DNA from: Tetradesmus obliquus
Taxonomy: Eukaryota; Chlorophyta; Chlorophyceae; Sphaeropleales; Scenedesmaceae
Direction of reading: 5' to 3'
DNA length: 64,000 bases
NCBI GenBank assembly: GCA_030272155.1
Contig: CP126202.1
Location: 992,001 to 1,056,000, forward strand
The notes under the pieces are model-generated. The model ran no database searches. It saw only the letters and a list, made by a program, of their open reading frames with translations, and was not told the origin of the DNA. Of the stretch, positions 49,649 through 59,900 are shown piece by piece. Made by a program: the position numbers and the translations under genes. The first letter of the stretch is position 1. The number at the start of each line of letters is the position of its first letter.

Positions 49649-50589
49649 AGCGACCCCCACCCCAACTTTTTTTGACTGCTTCCTGCGCCCAGATTAATCC
49701 TGAGTGCTCTGGCAGCACACGACCCATCGCCTGCTGCCGATTTGCAGTCAATATAATGCCATATTATTGCATGCCCCCCGCGTAATGTCGCGCCTGCAGC
49801 GCAACTGTGCGCTCGCACAGCCTGCATACTGTCGATGCAAATATTCGGCAAAGGGCTGTGTTGTGTCTATACGTAGTATTTGCATTTGATAATACTTTTC
49901 AATGTATAATTGGCTGACAACAACCGCCACACTGCAGTGACGGAACAGAAATTGTGCAAAACTTGAGCGTACTCGTTGCATATAAGCTGTTGCGACGTTA
50001 GGCGGAGTATTTGCATTTGATAATACTTTTCGATGTATAATTGGCTGACAACAACCGCCACACTGCAGTGACGGAACAGAAATGGTGCAAAACTTGAGCG
50101 TACTCGTTGCATATAAGCTGTTGCGACGTTAGGCGGAGTATTTGCATTTGATAATACTTTTCGATGTATAATTGGCTGACAACAACCGCCACACTGCAGT
50201 GACGGAACAGAAATTGTGCAAAACTTGAGCGTACTCGTTGCATATAAGCTGTTGCGACGTTAGGCGGTGATTGTAAGACATCAAACCTCTTTTGTATATT
50301 GGTGTCACAGGCAAGCAGCCGCAATGTATGGTCACCGCAGGGATATTACACGAAACAGCCGAAGTCTTGCCGTCGTGTCAGCGCCCGTCACGGTGTGTTG
50401 CATACATCGAGGTGACAATCGACAACGGAGTGCTTTATGCCGCTTATGAAGCCGTGCAACACCGCTGACTGTCGAACTGGCAAGGCCCGAAGGGCCCGGG
50501 CCTCAGGCTTGTTCAACGGCACTGTAACAAATACGACTGCACCTACCTGTCCTGCAACTGATACAAGGGGGGTTGGGATGGGGGTCGCT
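49649..50589. mobile_element. Candidate non-autonomous element with inverted ends around a tandem array
   Basis: agcgacccccaccccaac at 49649-49666 is matched in inverted orientation at 50572-50589 (17 of 18). Between them lie three 131-bp tandem units. No coding capacity and no clear target-site duplication were found. The right end is a G-run (ggggggttgggatggggg) that could form a quadruplex. The pairing could also be chance. Confidence 0.4.
49875..50267. repeat. Tandem array, 3 x 131 bp
   Basis: Units start at 49875, 50006 and 50137 with tatttgcatttgataatac and end near gttgcgacgttaggcgg. They are nearly identical, with about one to three differences per unit. They are more AT-rich than the surroundings. 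Open frames on the minus strand simply repeat with the unit. Confidence 0.95.
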
Positions 50590-51142
50590 CACACACAGAC
50601 CCGAAGGGACTCTGTGTGAATCTTTTAAATTTGGCATAGGCCATCATGGTGTGGTACCAGCTGCCGAGACAGGACACAACATTGAAGGGTTACAACGTGA
50701 GCACCAGGCATCTGTTACAGCCGCTGGCATCTTGCAAATGCTGGGTGCACCGAGCAATTTTATTATTTTGTGTTACCAGGGGGAAATGAGCGCAATTCAC
50801 CACTGGCGGCAGGCAGTGCATTGCGTACACTGAACATTGCAAGATTTGGTCGTTACAGTACATACACAGCTGTGCCCCTCCACAGTACAGGGCTGCATAC
50901 CGCCGGTGGCAGCTTCAGTGCAATTGCAACTTGCTTGAAGCACGAAGTTAAACGCAAATCAAAAGCCGGGCTGATGCAACCCGTGAAACAATGCCTCGGA
51001 GTTATGCAATGAGACCAATCAATGACCTCCGATGGCTGTGATTATCACACGCTGAGCGTGAGGTGCACTTACAGGGCATAGTATGCCAGCAGCTGCGGTG
51101 CAGTTGCTTCCAAAGCTGCGCATAGCTTTTTGGCCTTGGGGC

Positions 51143-51800
51143 TCAAGACACCACGTTGCCGCAATGATAGCACTCCAACTTATGGCTCACAAGGTTGAAC
51201 AGAGTGAGTTTCGTCTGTGTTGAGCAGAACCTGCAGTAGCCAACGTCCCACTTGCAGCCTTCAGGCGCGCTGCCCTTGATCAAGTAGGCCTGCACACGAT
51301 CATGCTGGTTCCTGATACTCTGCCACGCCAGTGCCTCTGCCAGGTGGCTGCTGGTGGCAGGAGACAGGCCCAGCAGCAGCTGCTTCGTGCAGGCAGCCAC
51401 CACTGCAGCATCTTTGACTATGGCCTCGATGCACGCTTGCGCAGCGTCTGGCAGGCCTGCCTCATCTGCCATGGGGATCCACTTCCAGGCAAACTGCAGG
51501 CTGCCCTGCTGGCTGTTGAGCTCATTCATGTTGCTCTGCAGGAAGCTGCCAGCCCTGGACAGCAGCGCTGGCATGTCATATCTGCTGCCAATCGCCAGCA
51601 GCACCTGCAGATAACAAAGCAGCTGTGCTGTCAAGTATGCACACCATGTGGCCTTTGGCACCTCTGGCCAGAAGCAACGGGTGGCAGGATGCAGTCGCTG
51701 CTGACCAGGCATTGGTGATCATCTGCAAAATCAGCATCCATGCTGCCGCTGGAGAAAAATGCAACATTGTAAATAGGCTGGACATGCTGCCGCTGTTGCA

Positions 51801-51855
<55 letters not shown>

Positions 51856-53133
51856 CATAGTGGCTGTGGCTGCTGCCGTCACAGCTGGTGACACGGTGTC
51901 AGACTTGCTGCTAGCAATACCTCTGAAAGCCTTTCAGTGACGCATCATCATCATCATGTTACTCATCAAGCCATAGCATCAACGCCATCGGCCCCGCGCC
52001 CCAATGGAGCGGCAACTACACCCTCGTGTTTGCAAGCATTACGCACACCCCAAGCCTTTTCAAAAAATCAGCAATGAACCTAGACACCAATAACCTAACA
52101 GAACCCCAAGCATCATCCGACACAAACCGCTTCACCTTCACCTCAGCATCTGTAATAGACAACAAGTTACGCAATTTTGCAGCGCAACCAGACAAAGCCC
52201 TAATCTCATTAAACATCTCATCTCTTTGCACAGACGTCGCAGCACAATCAAACAACAAATGTGACAATGACTCCACACCAGCACCACACGCCGGACATGC
52301 TGTATTACCATTACATTACATTACATTACATTACATTACATTACATGCTCCACTCAACGAGGAGTGGGAACCCCAGTCAGGAGCCAACGAGAGGCTCGCC
52401 TGCCACCATAACGACTGGTGCGTTCATGTACAGCCAAGCAACCCGAACGCACACGCATCATCAACTCGACACCACGTGTAGGCGCCCCAGACCGCAAAAA
52501 AGGCCTGACCCGCTTAAACGTCATAACATCAGCATGTTTAGGGTGCACATGCGTGATGTAACTCAACAAAGTGGAATGCTCCAGCGATTCACACATTATC
52601 CTATCTGCATGCAACTTCTTGATCTGCCCTGAAATGTGACTCTTGCAGCAACTTGCACGCCCTGCCGCTGTCTCTACATTCACACTGAAAGCCTTTCAGT
52701 GACTGTCGTTCAATAACGTTTTGCATCATGTGAGACCAGCTGCCAGCAACTGGCAGTCAACTCCGCTTGAGGGGCTCACCTCCAGGTTGTCCCAGCTGAT
52801 CACCGGCTGTGGCACCACTGGGTAGATGAAGGACATGGCTGTGAGCCAGTCCTCCCTGCTGGTGCCATCCATGGGGATGCTGATGGGGCAGCCGGCAGCA
52901 ATAGGCTTCCTGTTTGTGCCCAGCAGGGGTGCGCTGCTGCTGCTGCAACTGCCGGCGTCGAGTGCGTTTCTGAGTACCTTGGACCACAAGGACAGGGTGT
53001 GTGCATGGCTAGGAACTTGCTCATCACCGAACAGCAGCTGCATGTCACTGCCGAGGCTCAGCAGCTCCAGCAGCTGCTCACTGATCGAGGCAGCAGCTGC
53101 GCTGCCCGTGGTTTGCTGGATGGTTTGTGCCAT
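51143..53133 (-). CDS. BTB/POZ-type protein with C-terminal zinc-ribbon-like Cys pairs
   Basis: Two exons, 52780-53133 and 51143-51604, give 271 aa. The start is the ATG at MAQTIQQTTG; an upstream exon ending before a ctgcag at about 53153 cannot be excluded. Residues ~20-150 follow the BTB pattern: SDMQLLFGDEQVPSHAHTLSLWSKVLRNAL, a low-complexity insert, then FIYPVVPQPVISWDNLEVLLAIGSRYDMPALLSRAGSFL. BTB proteins mostly serve as adaptors, for example for Cullin-3 ligases. The C-terminus has C-x2-C and C-x2-C pairs (CRFC and CYHC) about 20 residues apart, which may bind zinc. The intron holds a truncated LINE. The stop is 272 bp beyond the DPH7-side promoter region only in the sense of gene order; both genes run on the minus strand. 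Confidence 0.7.
51797..51854. repeat. CTG trinucleotide run
   Basis: About 18 near-perfect CTG units in the BTB gene intron, typical of this genome segment. Confidence 0.9.
51923..52701 (-). mobile_element. 5'-truncated LINE with 19-bp target-site duplication
   Basis: The insert 51942-52682 is bracketed by perfect copies of ctgaaagcctttcagtgac (51923-51941 and 52683-52701). On the minus strand it encodes the C-terminal end of a non-LTR retrotransposon ORF2-like protein. Typical blocks are RSGAPTRGVELMMRVRSGCL, then a C-x2-C-x8-H-x4-C knuckle (CPACGAGVESLSHLLFDC), then the terminal helix region. The 3' end carries a (GAT)n-like microsatellite tail instead of poly-A. An attac repeat expansion at 52307-52347 breaks the frame just before the zinc knuckle. 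The copy is dead. It lies in the intron of the BTB gene in the same orientation. Confidence 0.9.
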
Positions 53134-53416
53134 GGCGATGCGCAGCTGGAACACTGCAGGACATGGCAAAGCACTGTGAACCAAATCTAGCAGACTGCCT
53201 GCAGTACATCTTTAATTTAGGAGATGAAGAGCAAGCGTTAGTCGCTTGGCACAGACAGTGTTTGCTGCCAAGGTGCCACAGTGTGAGTCCAAGGTTACAG
53301 TTGTCAACTGACGCCGAGGCAGATTTTGGTCAGGGCGTCAGTTGCAGCAGTTGTTACATTGACCGCAGAGTCATTACCCGAAGTGCTACACAAAGAAAGT
53401 AAGTAGGTCCCAGCTG

Positions 53417-55821
53417 CTACCTGTCCACACAGTAAGCCGGGCTCCACAGATGCAGCCGCCGGTCATAGAACGAGCACGTTACGACAATGTCCCGCTGCTG
53501 CTGCTGCTGCCCCTGCTGCTGCTTTACGACAAAAGCATCACTCTCACGCAGCTGCAGCGCATCAATCTGCCGTGCAGCTGCTGCTGCAGATGACTCTGAC
53601 TGACTCCACTGCAGCTTGTCATTGCAATCCTGGCTGATATCTGCTGGTGCTGCTGCTGCAGCAACAGCAGATGGTGATGACGCTGGCAGCTGCCCCGTGA
53701 ACCAGTCTGCACCATAAGCAATGCTGTCATGGCCTTTATACTCCTCAACCACCTGCAGCACATCGCATTAGCAGCAGAGGCATGCAGTGCATGTAAGCAG
53801 CTCCCCACATGCAGCAGCTGAGCCACCACTATTGTCACACCCGCATCTCAAGCAACTGCAGCACGCCTACGCACAGGTGAAAGTGATTATTTACCAAGAG
53901 AGCTGCCTTCTGCAGCAACCAGCACAAAGCCTGTGCTTGTGACGACGCATACGGCAGTGTAGTCCATGTATGCCATCTGTCTGTGCCCTCACCTCCAGGG
54001 CACTCCAGCTGCTGTCAGCAGCTACCAGCACAAAGCCGCACTCTGCAAACGGCTGCTGTCTCAACAACATTCAAACCAATAGCAGCAGTCATGTAACAGG
54101 CACCTTTGATGCTACTGTAACTCACCTCCAGGCCACTCCAGCTGCTGTCAGCAGCCACCAGCGCAAAGCCGTTGTACATGCAGGCAGCAAGCAGCAGCCG
54201 GTCATTGGTGGGATGCCACTTCAGCCGCCACACGCCGCCCCCAGTGGACACCTACCAGCAGCAGCAGCAGCAGCAGCAACAGCAACAGCAGCAGCAGCTG
54301 GTCATTGGTGGGGTGCCACTTCAGCCGCCACACACCGCCCCCAGTGGACACCAGCAACCAGCAGTGAAAGCAACCAGCAGCAGCAGACGTGTAATGTCTC
54401 ACAGTGTGCTGCAGCTGCTTGTGCCGCAACAGCCAGGCTTTTGCATATCAGGGTGCGATATGTGTGAAGATCAATGAGGGCTTGGCACGCTATAGTCACC
54501 TGGCATATTGCTACCAATCGTTGCATATTGCGCGTGTCCCAGAGCCTGATTACCTCATCGTAGCTGCCAGTCACCACTTGAACATTACAAAAATCTCTTA
54601 CTGACAAATCCAATACCATAGCTCACCTGGCACGTCTCTACAGGGCGCTGCATGTTGCGTGTGTCCCACAACCTAACCGCCTCATCATAACTGCCAGTCA
54701 CCAGCACATGCTGCCGCCTGGGGTGGCTGCTGATGCAGCACACGCCTGCACTGTGGCTCTTGCGGTTGCTGAAGATGGGGGCCTGCTCAGGAGCTGACTC
54801 ATCTGCATCTGCCGGGCTGCTGCTGCTGCTGCTGCTGCTGCAGGGTGTGCGGGTGTCCCAGCCTTTGAAACTGCAGTCGTCTGCACCTGAGTAAAGCACG
54901 TGAGGCTGCAGGTTCAGTAAGAAAGTCGAACACCGTGGCGCAGAGCAGCACACACGCGTGTCATGGTTGATAAAAGCACGTGTGGCAGCAGGTTATGGTC
55001 AAAGGATCAGACATTGCAGCGCAGGGCAGCACAGATGCATGTCAAGGTTGACAGTGCGAGTACATCACGAGGCGAGATTGCAACAGTGCAAAGCTGCTGC
55101 TGGCCCCACCATGTGCCTGTCCCAGTGTGCCATCCACGCCTCCAGCTCATGGCCCTGCCACTCAGCCAGCCGCTGCAGGCCCGCCTCACGCACCTGCAGT
55201 TGAGATGAAGGCGAGACGCCTGAGTTAATCCACATGGCAAGGCAGCATTACAACAAGCGAGCAAATTAGGTTGAAATGACAGTGATGCAAGTGATGCGGC
55301 ACAGTTGTGCAGTGCAATGCGCAGTGCATTCAGTAGCAAAGAGTGTCAGACGCTGGACTAGTGATTGGGTTGAAGCTGATGCAGGAAAGCTTGGACGAGG
55401 CGCTGTGTTTTTTCCTTGAGGCGCAGGTCGTGCTGAAGGTTTGAAAGCTTGAGGATGCTAACACGAGGTGACTGTCATATTGGCTAGATTTGGCCTGGCA
55501 CCTATGGGGGCTGCTCCATATCTACTACACTTCACTTTCGTTTGATCGGCTGATATTCACCACCGCTGTGTCGTTGTAACTCGGAACTGGCAAACGCTAG
55601 GAACCGGGGCTTTGACCTGCACTTTGTGGTATGGTTTTTCAATCCGCTGGCTTCAGGCTATGCATTGCTGCTACCAAATGCCACTGGCAGTACACAGTAC
55701 TGCTGGGTGAGCTGGCAATATGGCCCTGGCATTAGCCTGGCGCAGCCTTGCTGCTAGGCGATCCCTTGACCCACCTGCATGATGCTGATTGTGCCAGCTG
55801 ATGAACTGACGGCTGCCAGCA

Positions 55822-55870
<49 letters not shown>

Positions 55871-55998
55871 GCTCCAGTCCAAGGCAAGCGCCATGCCGGA
55901 CTCAACAGCCTGGCAGCTGCAGGCTTCTTGCAGTACAGCTAATGCAGCTGGCTGCATATGCTGCTGCTCATCTTGTGGCTGTTTAGCACTGCCAGTGA

Positions 55999-56061
<63 letters not shown>

Positions 56062-56455
56062 CCTGTGCTGTGTCAGCAGCAGCCGGCTGGACTGTCACAA
56101 GCCGCAGTGTACCGTCTGCCAGAGCCAAGCCCATGCATGGTGCAGCTGATGCTGCTGGAACATGCGCCCATTGCAGATCAAATATGCCTGGGACATCAAG
56201 TGTGGCCAGCTGCTGCAGCTGCGGGTGCCACTCCTGCTCCTGCTGCTGCTGCTGCTGCAAGCTGTATAGGTATAGCCGGCCATGTCGTGTGCTGGTGGAC
56301 TCATCTAGTTGGTATGTGCCAACTGCTAGCCATCGGTCGTGGCCGGGAACGGTGCAGAACTCCGCGCAGTCAGCGTTGAGTTCAAGCAGCAGCTCCTGGT
56401 GACATGTGCCCATGTTACGGATCGGTGTCTGGCGCTCTACTGTATTAAGTACCAT
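53417..56455 (-). CDS. DPH7: DPH7, diphthine methylesterase (WD40)
   Basis: Five exons, 55775-56455, 55110-55193, 54627-54905, 54126-54251 and 53417-53752, give 501 aa. The enzyme demethylates diphthine methyl ester on EF2, the step before final amidation to diphthamide, in the cytosol. Family landmarks are [94 protein letters not shown] and [10 protein letters not shown]. Long Gln tracts interrupt the N-terminal third (about residues 130-150 and 200-215), beyond typical family length. The exon 2 donor is GTGGGG. The gene is divergent with the alpha-amylase gene across 506 bp. Introns carry exon-edge copies. Confidence 0.9.
53985..54580 (-). repeat. Exon-edge copies, DPH7 exons 3 and 4
   Basis: 54300-54355 copies the acceptor side of exon 4 ([16 protein letters not shown]). 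53985-54050 copies its donor side ([14 protein letters not shown]). 54492-54580 copies the donor side of exon 3 ([17 protein letters not shown]). The copies follow the same edge rule as in the other genes. Confidence 0.85.
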
Positions 56456-56961
56456 CAGCTATACCGGTTGGTTCATTCTGCATGAGTGGATTGAACAGGC
56501 CGCAAGCGAAGAGCATTTTCAGGTCCACAACACCGTGAGCACTGTAGGCGATGCAGTGATGCCAGCAGCAGGTGAAGCAAGCTGAGCATATGTTGACTGA
56601 GACACTTTACAAGGAAAAACACATTATACACACGAGCAGCCACATCTGAGCTTCTCACGCTGTCAGTTTTGTCTTGTGTCTAGGGTTGTAATATTTCCAA
56701 GTCGTAACTTTCATTGTACGGCCTGACAGGGTTGCTTATACATGGAAAGCAGCGTGATGTTGCCCCTTGGACATCGACTTGCACCACATCCTCTCTGACG
56801 ATACCTCAGTCTCAAAAGCCCTTGTTGCGGTTCGCTGCCAGAGCATCCGAGCCTGGTGATCATTCATAGTATTTGGTTATCATCCCTGTGCGCAGCTACT
56901 CTGACGCAGTTCTTGTGGATTGGAGACAAAAGCAGCAGTGACGTAGGAACCTCGAAACGAG
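56456..56961. promoter_or_regulatory. Divergent region between DPH7 and alpha-amylase
   Basis: The two start codons face apart across 506 bp, so both promoters are expected here. No motif is claimed and no exon is seen. Confidence 0.4.
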
Positions 56962-59900
56962 ATGCTGGTGCAGCAACAGGCATCGCGGCTGCAACAGCAG
57001 CGCGGCCGTAGCGTTTTCAGTGCCCCAGTAATCTCGCGAACCACGCCCAGGGCCCTGGCAGTGCGTGTGCGTGCGACAGCAACAGCAGACAGGCCTGCTG
57101 CGTCTGCAGCACCTGAGGCGGTCCCTGCAGAGAAGCCAAAAGGCTACAAGGATGCCATCTTGATTCAATGTAAGTGCTATTAATAAAAAATGTGTAGACA
57201 GCTGTAGACAGCAAGTGTGGTGGGCTCTCTTTGTCGTCAGCCTTTGGCTGGGTTGACTCAACAGTGACGCGTGGCTGCGGTCATGCTGCTGCTCCTGCAG
57301 CCTTTGGCTGGGACAGCTGCCAAAAGAAGAACTGGTACAAGACCATTCAGTCAAAGCTCGATGACATCAAGGTGGGCAGCAGCTGCTCCTACTGCTTTCA
57401 GCAGGCTGCCTGCATACACAATGTAGCAAGTCCTGCAAGGCAGTAGCAGTGCAGGCAGTGTGCTGCGGATTGAACCTGCAACAGAAAGCATTACTTCAAT
57501 CAAAGCAGGCTGTTGTATGACCACAAACTCCCATTGCAGCACCTGCTGCTGCCCAATGACTAGGCATCAGTGAACATGAGCAGCGGAAGTGCACACCATG
57601 TGAAAACATGTCACAGTGACAAGGAGGTGCACGGTCAAACACTTGCCTGCTCATCAGCGCTGCGCTGCTGTTGACTTTCCTGCAGGCGTTGACCGCCACG
57701 CACGTATGGCTGCCACCCCCCAGCCAGTCTGTGTCTGACCAGGTATGCTTTCATGTGTTGTTTCCTGCAGCTGAAGCAGCCAGGCAGCTGTGCAACTTGC
57801 AGCATTCCTCTACTGCACGGAAACACCAGTAAACTTGCAGCACTTGCCCCAGCCAGCAAACTGCTTCACAGCACTGCCACATGATGCTGGTCATGCCAGC
57901 GGTCCTGCTGCAGCAGCTAGTTTGCAGTAAAACTCCTCATGCTGCGATGCCTTGCTGCTGCGCAGCTCTGAGCGGCATCTCATGCGTGACGCAGCAGCAG
58001 ACGCACCTGCAAGCATGTACGTGCCAGCTGCAACTCAGATGCACCAGCAGTGCAAAATCCCAACATAGACATTTCTCCCACGAAGCAGCCTAACATTGTG
58101 TGCCACCTTGCTGCCTTGCTGCAACACCGCAACTGCAGGGATACATGCCAGGTGCGGCAGCAGGGCAGCTGCTGAGGAGGATATGTGTGGATCACATTGC
58201 AGCAGCAATCACATTGCTGGGTGTAGATAGCCTGAACCAACACAGCACTACAGCACGTCTTGTTCAGCACCTTTACATGCAAAGCAGCAGCAGTCACGAT
58301 AGGTTGCTGCAGTCTCCTGCAAGCTGGATGCTCGCCAGAGCAGCAGCACCAGCAATAATTCCAGCAGCAGCGAATCGCCCAACACCCGCGCAGTTGCCGC
58401 CAATGAATGCAGTTGATGCTGGTCCTCCTACGATGCTGCCGCCACTGCTGCGGCTGCTTTTGCTGCTGCAATTGAATGCTGCAGGCCAGCTGTACAACCT
58501 GAACAGCAAGTATGGCAACAAGCAGGATCTGCAGGAGCTGGTGGCAGCAATCAACGAGAAGGGCATGCTCCCCGTGGCAGACATCGTGATCAACCACAGG
58601 TGGGTTACGGGTGTGTGCGGTGGTGCAGACGCACCAAGGTGTATGTTCGTCAATGTCTCTGGATGCATCAATGAAATAGACATGCTGCCAGTCGAGACAT
58701 CGTCTTCAACCACAGGTGCGCAGCGCAGTAGTAGTAGTAGTAGTAGGCAATGTTTGGAGCTGTCTACCTAAGCCTTGCTTGACATAGTGGCAGCAGTCAA
58801 CGAGAAGGGCATGTTCCCCGTGGTAGACATCGTGATCAAGCACAGGTACGGTGGAGTGCTTTGTTGCAAACAGTGTGTTTTGGCTGCGCAGTGTCTGTGT
58901 GTGCTTGGTGACAAGGGCATGTTCCCAGTGGCAGACATCGTGATCAACCACAGGTGCGCAGGAGTGCTTTGTTGCAAACAGTGTGTAGTTGGTGGCTGCG
59001 CAGTGTCTATGTGTGCTTGGTGACAAGGGCATGTTCCCAGTGGCAGACATCGTGATCAACCACAGGTGCGCAGGAGTGCTTTGTTGCAGACAGTGTGTGT
59101 TTTGGCTGCGCAGTGTCTATGTGTGCTTGGTGACAAGGGCATGTTCCCAGTGGCAGACATCGTGATCAACCACAGGTACGGTGGAGTGCTTTGTTGCCAA
59201 CAGCTTGTACTTTGGCTGCGCACTGTCTATGCTTGCTCATTTAAAAGGGCATGTTCCCAGTGGCAGACATTGTGATCAACCACAGGTGTGCTGCAGCAAC
59301 ACGCAGCCGTGCTGGCATGCAGTGATACTGTGGCGCAGTAGTTGATGTGGCAGTCGTGCAATCCAAACGCAGGCGCACATCGATTGCGACATGTGTTGCA
59401 GCAGCGATGCATGTATGCAGGGCTCACTGGAATCCAGGCCATTTGGCGTTCCTGCAAGCAGCTGACACCTGGGTTGCTGTGCTGTACTGTGCTGCTGTGT
59501 GCTGTGGCGTCCTGCAGGTGTGCTGATGAGATGACTGACGGCTAATGGACCAAATCTGGTCAATGTGGGCGCGTTGTGTCAACCTGACAGTCCTGCAAGC
59601 AATGGATGACATGCTGTGCCCTTGGTCTGGGTGCAGGTGTGCTGATGAGATGACAGATGGCAAGTGGAACAAGTTCAGGGACGACGTGTCGCACGACGGC
59701 CACAAGATTGACTGGGGCAAGTGGGCCATCACAGGCAACGACCCTGTGTTTGGCGGCTCTGGCAACCCAGACACAGGTGGGCGGGTGCTGTCACATGTCA
59801 AATCGTATCAAATTGATGTTAGACAGTCATACTAATGCTACATGTATAGCTGGACTAGGGCAAATCTGGGCCATCAAAGGCAACCACCTTGTGTTTGGCG

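Larger units (their letters stand above)
48973..51142. other. Convergent intergenic region hosting a candidate DNA element
   Basis: No gene is supported. 49300-49340 is a short agcttc tandem repeat. 49649-50589 is a candidate element (listed separately). The remainder, 50590-51142, shows no exon and is the 3' flank of the BTB gene. Confidence 0.5.

Noticed and set aside
49867..50324. Repeated small proteins on the minus strand
   Set aside because: They follow the 131-bp tandem array and have no independent support.
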